The notes beneath the pieces are model-generated. The model was not told the origin of the DNA. It searched no databases and saw only the letters and a program-made list of their open reading frames with translations. DNA of 64,000 bases, taken from the NCBI GenBank assembly GCA_031274285.1, contig JAISQJ010000162.1:23345-87344 (forward strand), given 5' to 3'. Shown in pieces: positions 18,435 to 26,416 of the stretch (position 1 is the stretch's first letter; the number at the start of each line of letters is the position of its first letter). Source of the stretch: Treponema sp. (GTDB taxonomy: Bacteria; Spirochaetota; Spirochaetia; Treponematales; Breznakiellaceae). A program made the translations under genes and the position numbers.

Positions 18435-18659
18435 TTGGAATTAACTGAAACCTTAATTGACGGCGCCATTGACAGCATCACGGGTTTCATGGTCGCAAGG
18501 GCCGCAAAACAGTACCATGAACCCATCACAAAAATGATGGAAAGGTTTCTTTTGTCAAACACCTATAAGCTCCTCTCCGATAAAGATACCGGCCTTTACT
18601 GGGACAGCCTGAGCGAAACGTATGCTATGTTAATAAACGAGATTGAAGGGCGGTCGTGA
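18435..18659 (+). CDS. small helical protein downstream of DUF3990 remnant
   Basis: 74 residues from a TTG at 18435, ten bases after an AAGGAGG site, reading LELTETLIDGAIDSITGFMVARAAKQ... to ...YAMLINEIEGRS. It has a helical pattern and may be a second DUF3791-like partner, though similarity to the first is weak. A longer frame from an ATG at 18384 lies inside the DUF3990 remnant. Its stop overlaps the GTG of the PfkB gene (GTGA), so it remains translated in a chain with a housekeeping-type kinase. Confidence 0.55.
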   Translation: MELTETLIDGAIDSITGFMVARAAKQYHEPITKMMERFLLSNTYKLLSDKDTGLYWDSLSETYAMLINEIEGRS

Positions 18660-19576
18660 AACAAACCCTGGTAATCGGGTCCACGGTGGTAGATATACTG
18701 ATCACCGTGCCCCGCCTTCCCCGCCGGGGGGAGGATATCAATATCACTTCCTCCCTGTGCCGCATCGGCGGCTGTGCCTACAATGTGTATAAAACGTTAC
18801 GCCTGTTCCAAAGCCCCGCCATGCTCTGTTCCCCCGTGGGGAGCGGTATCTGGGGCCGCATGGTCCGGGACTGGCTTTCCGCCGAGGGTATAGATCCCTT
18901 TGTAAATCTGGAGGCGGAAAACGGCTGCTGCTACTGCCTTATTGAGGGGGACGGGGAGCGGAGTTTTTTGTCCCACCACGGGGCGGAGTACCTTTTTTCC
19001 CGGACCTGGATGGAGGGGCTTGACTATTCCCGGACCGACAGCGTCTTTATCTGCGGCATCGAGGTGGAGGATCCCACGGGGGGTGAAATCGTGGATTTTG
19101 TCTATGAACATCCCGATTTGGATCTCTACTTTGCCCCCGGCCCCCGGATTGCCCACATCCCCCCCGGCCGTATGGAACGGCTCCTCAGCCGCCGTACTAC
19201 CGGGAGCAGGGGCCCCGTCCTCCATCTGAACGGAAGCGAGGCCCGCGGCTTTTCCGGCAGGGATACGGTGGAAGCGGCGGCGGATTTTCTTTTCCAAAGG
19301 ACCGGAAACGATCTGGTGATCACCCTGGGGGCGGAGGGCTGTTACTACCGGGAAAGGGACAAGCCGGAGGGGCGCCTGGTCCCCGGCCTTCCCGCCGAAG
19401 TGATCGATACGGTGGGCGCCGGGGACGCCCACTGCGGCGCGGTAATCGCCTGCCTTAAACAGGGGATGACCCTGCAGGAAGCCTGCGAAAGGGCCAACGC
19501 GGCCGGCGCCGCGGCGGTAGCCGTTCGGGGGGCGACACTGGATAAACTGCCGCCCTTCCCGCTGCGGGCCGAATGA
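18656..19576 (+). CDS. PfkB-family carbohydrate/nucleoside kinase
   Basis: A 306-residue protein, ribokinase-like. It has an N-terminal substrate-binding part (LVIGSTVVDILITVPRLPRRGEDIN, GGCAYNVYKTLRLF) and the C-terminal PfkB signature VIDTVGAGDAHCGAVIACLKQG, with Asp of GAGD as catalytic base. Substrates of such enzymes include ribose, fructose and adenosine; the sequence does not decide. Starts at GTG 18656, overlapping the preceding stop. Confidence 0.88.
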   Translation: MKQTLVIGSTVVDILITVPRLPRRGEDINITSSLCRIGGCAYNVYKTLRLFQSPAMLCSPVGSGIWGRMVRDWLSAEGIDPFVNLEAENGCCYCLIEGDGERSFLSHHGAEYLFSRTWMEGLDYSRTDSVFICGIEVEDPTGGEIVDFVYEHPDLDLYFAPGPRIAHIPPGRMERLLSRRTTGSRGPVLHLNGSEARGFSGRDTVEAAADFLFQRTGNDLVITLGAEGCYYRERDKPEGRLVPGLPAEVIDTVGAGDAHCGAVIACLKQGMTLQEACERANAAGAAAVAVRGATLDKLPPFPLRAE

Positions 19577-19699
19577 CGCCCCCCGCCGCAGAGACGCAAT
19601 GAACCTTCGGTTCGGCGGGGTATCGCCGGCCGGGAGGTTTTACCCCCCCCTTCGAATAGCGGGGGCGTTGCGGGGGCACTGGCGGCTAAACGCCGCCCC

Positions 19700-19790
19700 C
19701 GCAGAGGGGGGAACGGCGCAGCCGCCCGCGGCTGCGCCGGAGGGGGGAACGGCGCAGCCGCCCGCGGCTGCGCCGGAGGGGGGAGACCGC
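19700..19790. repeat. two tandem 36-base hairpin repeats plus partial copy
   Basis: Units of 36 bases (19705-19740 and 19741-19776) are identical and each carries GGCGCAGCCG/CGGCTGCGCC arms around CCCG. A third, divergent copy starts at 19777. The intergenic piece 19577-19835 holds nothing else clear. The repeats sit between the convergent PfkB and lspA-operon ends and could act as terminators or as a mobile REP-like element. Confidence 0.7.
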
Positions 19791-19835
19791 GGCACCTGTG
19801 CCGTCCCCCCTACAACTTAACAGGATCCGGCGGGA

Positions 19836-20123
19836 TTAGGGATTTTTTCTGGGAGGCCGGCGGGCGCCGAAGAGGGGGGCAAAATATTTGTCCACATCGA
19901 ATTTTTTGAGCACCACCTTGAGGAGCAGCCGGTACACCACAAAGCTTATGGCGATGGGGAGTATGAGGATGACGATGAGCCCCCACTGCTGGGCGGATTC
20001 CGGAATAAAGGCGATGATCCGTGAGTACATGAGCAGCAGCAGCAAAAAACTGATGATATAGAGCAGCACGTTAAATACGGTGGCCCCCAGGATAAAGAGC
20101 AGGGTATTAGTCCGTTTGTTCAT
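19836..20123 (-). CDS. small polytopic membrane protein following lspA
   Basis: 95 residues with about three helices and a basic C-terminal tail (GARRPPRKNP). It overlaps the end of lspA by 17 bases, so they are co-translated. Similar small proteins follow lspA in treponemes (from memory of gene order), but no function is known. Confidence 0.75.
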   Translation of the reverse strand: MNKRTNTLLFILGATVFNVLLYIISFLLLLLMYSRIIAFIPESAQQWGLIVILILPIAISFVVYRLLLKVVLKKFDVDKYFAPLFGARRPPRKNP

Positions 20124-20655
20124 TGATCGTTCCCTCCCCCGGCGATTTTTTTGATCCGGTTATGATGGTGATAAGAAAAAGGGCGCAGCAAACTACCACA
20201 CTTGAATCGGCGATATTAAACGTGGGGAACCGCTCCATCCAAAAAAGGCCGAAAAATTTTACGCTGATAAAATCCACTACCCCGTCGGGCCTAAAGATAC
20301 GGTCGATGATATTCCCCAGGCCGCCGCCCACGATCCCCGCCAGGGCCCAGCGCTGGGGGGTGGAGAATTCCTGGGACCGCATGTAATACCAGAGCAGAAA
20401 AGCCAGCACCAGGATGGGGACCAGGATAAACAAAAAGGGCCGCAGGTTTTCCGGCAGGTTATGTCCCAGGCTGAAGGCGATTGCCTTGTTCCGCACATGG
20501 ACGATGTACACGAGGCCGTTGTCAAACACGTCTTTGATCAGGCTGCCTTCCCGGGGCCACCTGCCGACGATGAAGGATTTAACTCCCTGATCAAGCAGGA
20601 TTATCAGGGCAGTCAGGCTGAAGGGCAGCAGCTTTCCTTTGATATCTTCGCTCAC
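20107..20655 (-). CDS. lspA: lipoprotein signal peptidase LspA
   Basis: A 182-residue membrane aspartyl protease with four helices that cleaves the signal peptide of diacylglyceryl-prolipoproteins, fitting the many lipoproteins in this window. The motifs are near DQGVKSFIV, NKAIAFSLG (variant of NxGAAFS), GGGLGNIIDRI and GVVDFISVKF, where the Asp of IIDR and VVDF are the catalytic pair. Start GTG at 20655 with GGAG five bases before it; an upstream ATG (20709) would overlap the NIF3 end and lacks a site. Second from the 3' end of the operon. Confidence 0.94.
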   Translation of the reverse strand: MSEDIKGKLLPFSLTALIILLDQGVKSFIVGRWPREGSLIKDVFDNGLVYIVHVRNKAIAFSLGHNLPENLRPFLFILVPILVLAFLLWYYMRSQEFSTPQRWALAGIVGGGLGNIIDRIFRPDGVVDFISVKFFGLFWMERFPTFNIADSSVVVCCALFLITIITGSKKSPGEGTINEQTD

Positions 20656-20686
20656 ATATACTCCGTTTTTATGCGCCCCCGCACAG

Positions 20687-21460
20687 CTAGAGGCCGGTGG
20701 GAACGTCAAGAAATTCGCTGTCGATGGATAAATCCACGGCGCAGCGTTCCATCATCCGGCGGACTCCCCATACCTCGGTGGCATAGTGGCCCCCGGAAAT
20801 CATGTTCAGCCCCGCCTCCTGGGCTTCCGGGTAGACGGAATGACTCGCTTCCCCGGTGACGTAGAGATCGATTCCCGCTTCAATGGCCTGCAGGGCTTCC
20901 CGTGGCGCACCCCCGGAGATTACCGCGCAGGTTCCGTTCAATTCCCTGCCGAAGGGAAATACCCCCAAGGCCGGACGGCCCATAAAACTGATCCGCTTTA
21001 CCGCCTCCTCGATGGGGATGGGAGGATCGAGCAGCCCCTTATACCCTATTTTACGGCCATGGTATAGGCCGAAGGGTTCCGGTTCCTTAAGTCCCAAAAG
21101 TTCCGCCAGGGCCGCATTATTTCCCAGCCGGGGGTGCTGATCCAGGGGCAGGTGCACCGCATAGAGGGCGATGTTGTGATCCAGGAGGTACTTGAGCCGC
21201 CCCCGGTGGTTCCCTGTTACCGCCAGGGGGGCGCCCCAGAACAGGCCGTGGTGCACAAAGAGCAGCCCCGCGCCGCAGGAGGCGGCACGGGTAATGGTTT
21301 CCAGGTTCGCATCCACCGCAAAGGCGATTTTTCCTAGTTCCGACCCGTCGTTATCTACCTGCAGGCCGTTCATGGAATCGTCGATGCCGGCAAACCCGTC
21401 GATGTCCAAGAGGCTTTTGAAATACGCGTCCAGGGTCCGGGTACTAAAGGCAGATATCAC
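20687..21460 (-). CDS. NIF3-like dinuclear metal-centre protein (DUF34)
   Basis: About 257 residues from GTG 21460, which follows the upstream stop by four bases; a TTG at 21487 is the alternative. Metal-binding residues of the NIF3/YbgI family are visible: GLLFVHHGLFW, ALYAVHLPLDQH, and ISGGHYATE near the end (His and Glu). The family forms hexameric toroids and is linked to GTP cyclohydrolase-like or cell-envelope functions, but the reaction is not established. It lies between a membrane alpha/beta-hydrolase-like gene and lspA in one leftward operon. Confidence 0.9.
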   Translation of the reverse strand: MISAFSTRTLDAYFKSLLDIDGFAGIDDSMNGLQVDNDGSELGKIAFAVDANLETITRAASCGAGLLFVHHGLFWGAPLAVTGNHRGRLKYLLDHNIALYAVHLPLDQHPRLGNNAALAELLGLKEPEPFGLYHGRKIGYKGLLDPPIPIEEAVKRISFMGRPALGVFPFGRELNGTCAVISGGAPREALQAIEAGIDLYVTGEASHSVYPEAQEAGLNMISGGHYATEVWGVRRMMERCAVDLSIDSEFLDVPTGL

Positions 21461-21464
21461 CCGC

Positions 21465-22949
21465 TTAGTATAAATCGAGATCCCCAAAATTCCAATACCG
21501 GGTTTCCAGTTCCAGGACCGGACGGCCCTGGAACCGGGTTCCGGCCTCCGAATCCCCGGCGGGAATCCTGCCGGGGACGGTAAGCTGACAGAAGCGGGCG
21601 ATGAGGGCGGCGGTGTACCGGCTGGAACTCAGGGCCTCCGAGCCCGGAAAAACACCGCGGCCCGATCCCCTAGACCGGCCCGGAAACAGGGCGGAGTAGA
21701 GGGAACGCTCCGCGGGGAAATCCGTGTAGTCCAGGGGCCCCGCCCCCTCCATGGCGGCCAGGGCCGCGGGGCCGCCGGAATTCCGCAGGGCGGAAAAGAG
21801 GGCTGCGTAGCTCCCCTCCCCGCCGCCCAGGGCCCGGTCGGAAACCAGGTACAACACAGGGCAGGCGGGCCGGGGTACCGTTCCCAGGCCGCCGATCCGC
21901 TCCGGCCGCAGCCGGGCGGCCCAGTTTCGCAGGGACTCCAGGATCCGGGGGCCGGCACTTCGTTCCGGGGCCGGCGCCGGGTCCCAGGCGGTCCACAGGC
22001 GGCTTTCCACCGCCACGAGGCCGCGGACGCCGTAGGGAAGGGGGCTCCGCGCGGGAAGGCCGGTCCGGCGGGCGGCCGCCGGGCCCCAGATCCCGGGATA
22101 GCCCGGCCCGGAGGACTCCGGGACCAGGGAAACCAGGGCGGCCCCCCCGGCGCCCCAGCCCGCAAGGAAAAGGAGGTCCCCATCCGCGGCGGGAGCCAGG
22201 GCCGCCAGGTTTTCTTTGACGTAGGGAAGGAGGAATGTCAGCTCCCGCCGCCTCCCCTCCTCCAGGGCCCGGCCGAAATCATTGGCCTTTTTTAAGACGG
22301 TCCCCTTGCGGAAGGCGGACCAAAGCCCGGCCAGGTCCAGGGGGGAAAGGAAACCGGGCCGGGTATAGCTAATCACGGTAAAGCCCCGGTCCCCCAGGGC
22401 GGAACAGACGCCGTCCACCGCATCCAGGCCGCCGAAGTCCGGGGGGACCAGGAAGATGACCGGCCGGGCCGAGGAAGGACCGGCCGGGGAATCCGCCGCC
22501 GGGGGGGATTCCCGGCCTTCCCCCCCGAAAACATGCAGCTTATAGCCGCCGAAGGCCCCGTTCCTGCCCCGCACCTGAACCACCAGCCGCGCTCCCGCGG
22601 GGGGAAGGTCCGGAGGGGCGAACCATAGGGCCATTCCGGTAACCAGGACCAGGAAAACCAGGGCGGAAACAGTGAACAGGGGGCCCCGTTGGCGGAAACC
22701 TGCGATATGGCGGCTCCCCTTGAGGAGGGGGCCGAGGTTCATCAGAGCCATAAAACCTTGATTCGCCAGCAGGGGAACACATTCGGGCCGGTACCCATAG
22801 GCGGGGAAGAGGGCGCATGCCACCCCCAGGGCCAGGACGGGAAACCATGCGATGCCGTCCAGGGGCCACAGACCCTTGAACAGGGGACGGACCAGGAAGA
22901 TCAGTACGAAAAGAGAGCTCAGAAACTCCGGAATCCAAATTTCCCGCAT
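21465..22949 (-). CDS. membrane-anchored alpha/beta-hydrolase-like protein lacking the nucleophile
   Basis: 494 residues. Three to four N-terminal helices (up to about residue 110) are followed by a large extracytoplasmic domain. The part RPVIFLVPPDFGGLDAVDGVCSALGDRGFTVISYTRPG recalls the first half of an alpha/beta-hydrolase fold. DLLFLAGWGAGGAALVSL has the form of the nucleophile elbow, but GWGAGG carries alanine in place of the serine of GxSxG, so a classical hydrolase is unlikely. Not assigned to a named family. First gene of the operon, with GGGG eight bases before ATG 22949. Confidence 0.7.
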   Translation of the reverse strand: MREIWIPEFLSSLFVLIFLVRPLFKGLWPLDGIAWFPVLALGVACALFPAYGYRPECVPLLANQGFMALMNLGPLLKGSRHIAGFRQRGPLFTVSALVFLVLVTGMALWFAPPDLPPAGARLVVQVRGRNGAFGGYKLHVFGGEGRESPPAADSPAGPSSARPVIFLVPPDFGGLDAVDGVCSALGDRGFTVISYTRPGFLSPLDLAGLWSAFRKGTVLKKANDFGRALEEGRRRELTFLLPYVKENLAALAPAADGDLLFLAGWGAGGAALVSLVPESSGPGYPGIWGPAAARRTGLPARSPLPYGVRGLVAVESRLWTAWDPAPAPERSAGPRILESLRNWAARLRPERIGGLGTVPRPACPVLYLVSDRALGGGEGSYAALFSALRNSGGPAALAAMEGAGPLDYTDFPAERSLYSALFPGRSRGSGRGVFPGSEALSSSRYTAALIARFCQLTVPGRIPAGDSEAGTRFQGRPVLELETRYWNFGDLDLY

Positions 22950-23111
22950 GGTCCCCTATTTTACCGTAAATTCTCGTATACTTATAGGGAATCGTCGGCG
23001 GGTCCGGTATCTTTATCCCCCGGAACGCATTGATCCCCGCTGCGATTCCAGGTATTATAAGATGGTCAGTGATGGCAAAGCTTTTGGAAAACCTGGAAAG
23101 GAAGGCACAGA

Positions 23112-24605
23112 GTGGCAGCCCAGGAGCTGATTGTTGATGAGGTAAAGGTAAGAAAGGCGATACAGGCAGGGGTGCCCCTTACCATCACCACGTTTACCCT
23201 GCCCCATGAAATCGAACTATACATAGAGCAGATATTGGCCCTGTTCCTGCAGGAAGTCCATCAGGAAAAACTGAAGGACTATATTGTCTACTGCGTCCAG
23301 GAGCTGGCGGTGAACGCCAAGAAGGCCAACACCAAGCGGGTCTACTTCATGGAGAAGGGCCTGGACCTGACCAACCCCGCACAGTACAAGGAGGGGATGA
23401 GTTCCTTTAAGGAAACCACCCTTTCCAACATCGCCCACTACCTTCAACTGCAGAAGGAGAAGGGCCTCTACATCAAGCTGATCCTCCAGGTGCGGAAGAA
23501 CATTGTGTATATCGAAGTCCGCAACAACGTGGCCGTAACCAAGACGGAACTTATCCGCATCCACGATAAACTGGCCCGGTCCCGGCAGTACAACTCCCTG
23601 GAAGACGCCCTTTCCCAGGTACTGGACAATTCGGAAGGCGCCGGTCTGGGGCTGGTGATTCTGGTCCTGATGCTCAAAAAGATGGGCCTGGACGAAGACT
23701 GCTTCGACATCCTCTCCACGGATAGGGAAACCGTTGCCCGGCTCATCGTGCCCCTGGATAAGACCCGTGTGGAGAATCTTTCCCTCCTATCCAAGACCGT
23801 GGTGGATCAGGTCAACTCCCTGCCCCAGTTCCCGGAGAATATCCTGGCCATCCAGAAGATGATCAACGATCCCCGCGCCGAAATGGGGGTCATTGCCCGG
23901 CATATCTCCCAGGACCCGGCCATGACCGCGGACCTCCTCAAGATCGTCAACTCCGCCCAGTACATGCTGGTTAAGAAGGTGGATACCATCGCGGAGGCGG
24001 TAAAAATGGTGGGCATCCGGGGCATCAAGAATCTGCTCTACTCCTACGGAACCCAGAAGATCCTGGGGGACGACACCACGGATAAAAAGGCCCTGTGGGA
24101 ACATTCCTACAAGGTCGCCTTCTATGCGTACAACATGGTCAGGAATTTTAAGCGGGAAAAAAACTTGCTGGATGATATTTACGTCAGCGGCATCCTTCAC
24201 GACATGGGGAAGATCGTTTTTTCCAATGTCCACCCCGAACTGCTCAACAATATCCGCAGCTTCTGCCAGGAGAAGGGTCTGCCCCTGTCCACCTTTGAGG
24301 ACCTTTCCGCCGGCCTTAACCATGCGGAAATCGGCGCCCTCATCGCGGAGAAGTGGAATTTCCCCGAACCCCTGGTCATGGCTATCCGCTACCACCACGA
24401 TCCGGATTCCGCCGCCCCGGAGTACCGGGACCTGGTCCAGGCGGTGTACCTGGCCAACATGTTCTGCGAATATGAAAATAAGAATGTCGTCTTTGATCAG
24501 TTTGATGTGGCGGTACTGGACTCCTACGGAATTACTTCGAAAAAACAGATGGACAGCATGATCTACCAATTCGCCCAGGGCTTTAACAAGGAAAAAGAAC
24601 AGTAA
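23112..24605 (+). CDS. GHKL ATPase-like / HDOD signalling protein
   Basis: A 497-residue fusion. Residues 50-215 resemble a GHKL ATP-binding domain (N-box QELAVNAKKANTK, Glu64/Asn68; G-box EGAGLGLVILVLMLKKMG). An HDOD domain follows at about 220-430 (SLPQFPENILAIQKMINDP, ILKIVNSAQ-type motif, HDMGK with His363 and Asp364). HDOD proteins usually regulate motility or second-messenger signals without hydrolysis, but this HD pair is intact. No membrane segment and no phospho-accepting His domain. GTG start at 23112 with GGAAGG six bases upstream. A TATACT box at 22978-22983 lies in the 160-base region before it. Confidence 0.85.
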   Translation: MAAQELIVDEVKVRKAIQAGVPLTITTFTLPHEIELYIEQILALFLQEVHQEKLKDYIVYCVQELAVNAKKANTKRVYFMEKGLDLTNPAQYKEGMSSFKETTLSNIAHYLQLQKEKGLYIKLILQVRKNIVYIEVRNNVAVTKTELIRIHDKLARSRQYNSLEDALSQVLDNSEGAGLGLVILVLMLKKMGLDEDCFDILSTDRETVARLIVPLDKTRVENLSLLSKTVVDQVNSLPQFPENILAIQKMINDPRAEMGVIARHISQDPAMTADLLKIVNSAQYMLVKKVDTIAEAVKMVGIRGIKNLLYSYGTQKILGDDTTDKKALWEHSYKVAFYAYNMVRNFKREKNLLDDIYVSGILHDMGKIVFSNVHPELLNNIRSFCQEKGLPLSTFEDLSAGLNHAEIGALIAEKWNFPEPLVMAIRYHHDPDSAAPEYRDLVQAVYLANMFCEYENKNVVFDQFDVAVLDSYGITSKKQMDSMIYQFAQGFNKEKEQ

Positions 24606-24628
24606 CTTTAGACTGCGGAGTAAAAACA

Positions 24629-26416
24629 TTAGGCCGGTGTAGCCGGCAATGTAAGGGTTACGCGGGTCCCCCGGCCTTTTTCACTTTGGTAAAAAAGGCC
24701 ATAACCGGGTCCGTACATCAGCCTAAGGCGCTTAGCTACATTGGCCGCCCCATAGCCGCCGTTAACCCTTCCATTGTTTAGTTTTTCCGCCTCTTCGGCG
24801 GTCATGCCAATCCCATCGTCCTGTATGTATATTCTTAAAATACCATCCCCCGGTTCAATCTTCACCAGGATGCTGCCGGTCCCGGATTCTTTTTCCAAAA
24901 TACCATGGATAATAGCATTCTCCACAATGGGCTGCAGGATAGTCCTAGGCACCATACAGGAGAGGGATTCTTCAGGATATTCACAGCGGTAACATAGCAC
25001 ATTTTCAAAACGCATATTTTGTAGATCAACATAGGCCTGAACATGGGCCAATTCGTTTTGCAGGGGGACGATATTTTTTCCCCCGCCCAGAGCGGCTTGG
25101 TAAAATTGCGCCAGGGCATCCACAGCAACGCTGACCTTCTCGTTACGGCCGTTTTTTGCGAGCCAATTAATCATCTCCAAAGTGTTGTAGAGAAAGTGCG
25201 GATTGATCTGTTCCTGCAGCACCTGTAATTCATAGCTTTTTAATTCCATGCCGCTCTGGTATTTGTATTCAGCAAAATCCTGTAGATTTTTTACCATTGT
25301 GTTGTAATTGACGATGAGTTGGCCAATTTCATCCCTGCCGGCGTATTCGGTGATGGGTGTGAGGGTTCCATTATTGGTGGTCTGCATATAATCAATAAGT
25401 ATCTTGACCCTGGCAGTTAAATTGGAAAATTCTATCTTAAAGAAAAAACCCGCAATACAACTCAGCAGTATAAGTATCAAGAAGGCAGCGAGCTGTAACT
25501 GACGGCTGTCACTGCGTATGGAATTTAAAGGGATGACGGTAATAAGATTGGTACGGTAATTACCAATAGGCGCCTGATAAACAATATAGTCCCGCCCTAG
25601 TACAGTCTTGTACTGCCCCGTAGTATCATCGGCCCTGGTTTTATAGGGCACAAAATTCTCTAACTGAATATCGCCGGGAAATGATCCGATGGAGGCGATA
25701 ATTTCTTGTTTATAATTTAGGATATAGGAAATTGTACCATCAATAGAGCTATTCTTATTCAGGATATCGGTAAAATCCGTTAACGGAATATCGATTCTTA
25801 CGATGCCGAAAAGATCCTGGTAATTTTCTGAACTGCAGATAGTCCTGGCATAAAAGGTACGATGGTCTTCTCCCTGCCTGATCCAGGCCGGTGGACATAG
25901 TAAAAATGACCTCCGGTGCTGTGCAAAAAATGTTTTAAACTCCCTGAACCATATATCATTTTTTACAGCGTCGAAACTAAAATAGTTTATCCCATTGGCG
26001 AGGATACCCAGTTTACCGTCAAAGTATAAATAAAAGCCGGCAATGGAGGATCGGCTAACCGTGGTGTATATCGCATGTTCCAAGTACCTTTTTACAGTAT
26101 TCATCTCGTTGGCGGAATAATCCTCCATCCTATTCTGGTTATGATAAAGAGTTTGAAAATAATCTATTCGTGACAGGGTAAAGGCCAGGGTATCATAATT
26201 GGAAATATTTTCCTTTAAATACTGTAATGTTTGTTGAAAGTTCGCCGTTGCCGAATACTGCAGTTGATGTTCCAAAAGGCCCGCCACATAAGAAGCCAAG
26301 CCAAAATTTATTAGGAGCAGGGGGGCAATAAAAATGACAATATACAGCCGGTTAAGTTTTTTAGAAAATGGAATATCATAACGAAAAATATCAAGGATTG
26401 TACGAAGTTTACTCAT
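24629..26416 (-). CDS. YesM-type sensor histidine kinase
   Basis: 595 residues. Helix 1 (about 22-48), an extracellular sensing domain (50-300), helix 2 (308-327), a HAMP-like stretch and a His_kinase domain with NPHFLYN (His407), then HATPase_c (IQDDGIGM, GYGAANVAKRL). Such kinases phosphorylate YesN-like regulators and commonly sense sugars through the partner binding protein. The ATG overlaps the regulator stop (ATGA, 26413-26416), so the two are coupled. The sugar importer starts on the other side of the regulator. Confidence 0.93.
   Translation of the reverse strand: MSKLRTILDIFRYDIPFSKKLNRLYIVIFIAPLLLINFGLASYVAGLLEHQLQYSATANFQQTLQYLKENISNYDTLAFTLSRIDYFQTLYHNQNRMEDYSANEMNTVKRYLEHAIYTTVSRSSIAGFYLYFDGKLGILANGINYFSFDAVKNDIWFREFKTFFAQHRRSFLLCPPAWIRQGEDHRTFYARTICSSENYQDLFGIVRIDIPLTDFTDILNKNSSIDGTISYILNYKQEIIASIGSFPGDIQLENFVPYKTRADDTTGQYKTVLGRDYIVYQAPIGNYRTNLITVIPLNSIRSDSRQLQLAAFLILILLSCIAGFFFKIEFSNLTARVKILIDYMQTTNNGTLTPITEYAGRDEIGQLIVNYNTMVKNLQDFAEYKYQSGMELKSYELQVLQEQINPHFLYNTLEMINWLAKNGRNEKVSVAVDALAQFYQAALGGGKNIVPLQNELAHVQAYVDLQNMRFENVLCYRCEYPEESLSCMVPRTILQPIVENAIIHGILEKESGTGSILVKIEPGDGILRIYIQDDGIGMTAEEAEKLNNGRVNGGYGAANVAKRLRLMYGPGYGLFYQSEKGRGTRVTLTLPATPA

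Noticed and set aside
19700-19790. CRISPR-like repeat array
   Set aside because: Units are tandem without spacers and each is a hairpin, so not a CRISPR.
19599-19820. 73-codon frame with EGGTAQPPAAAP repeats
   Set aside because: It is produced by the 36-base hairpin units being a multiple of three; no ribosome site and no conserved N-terminus.
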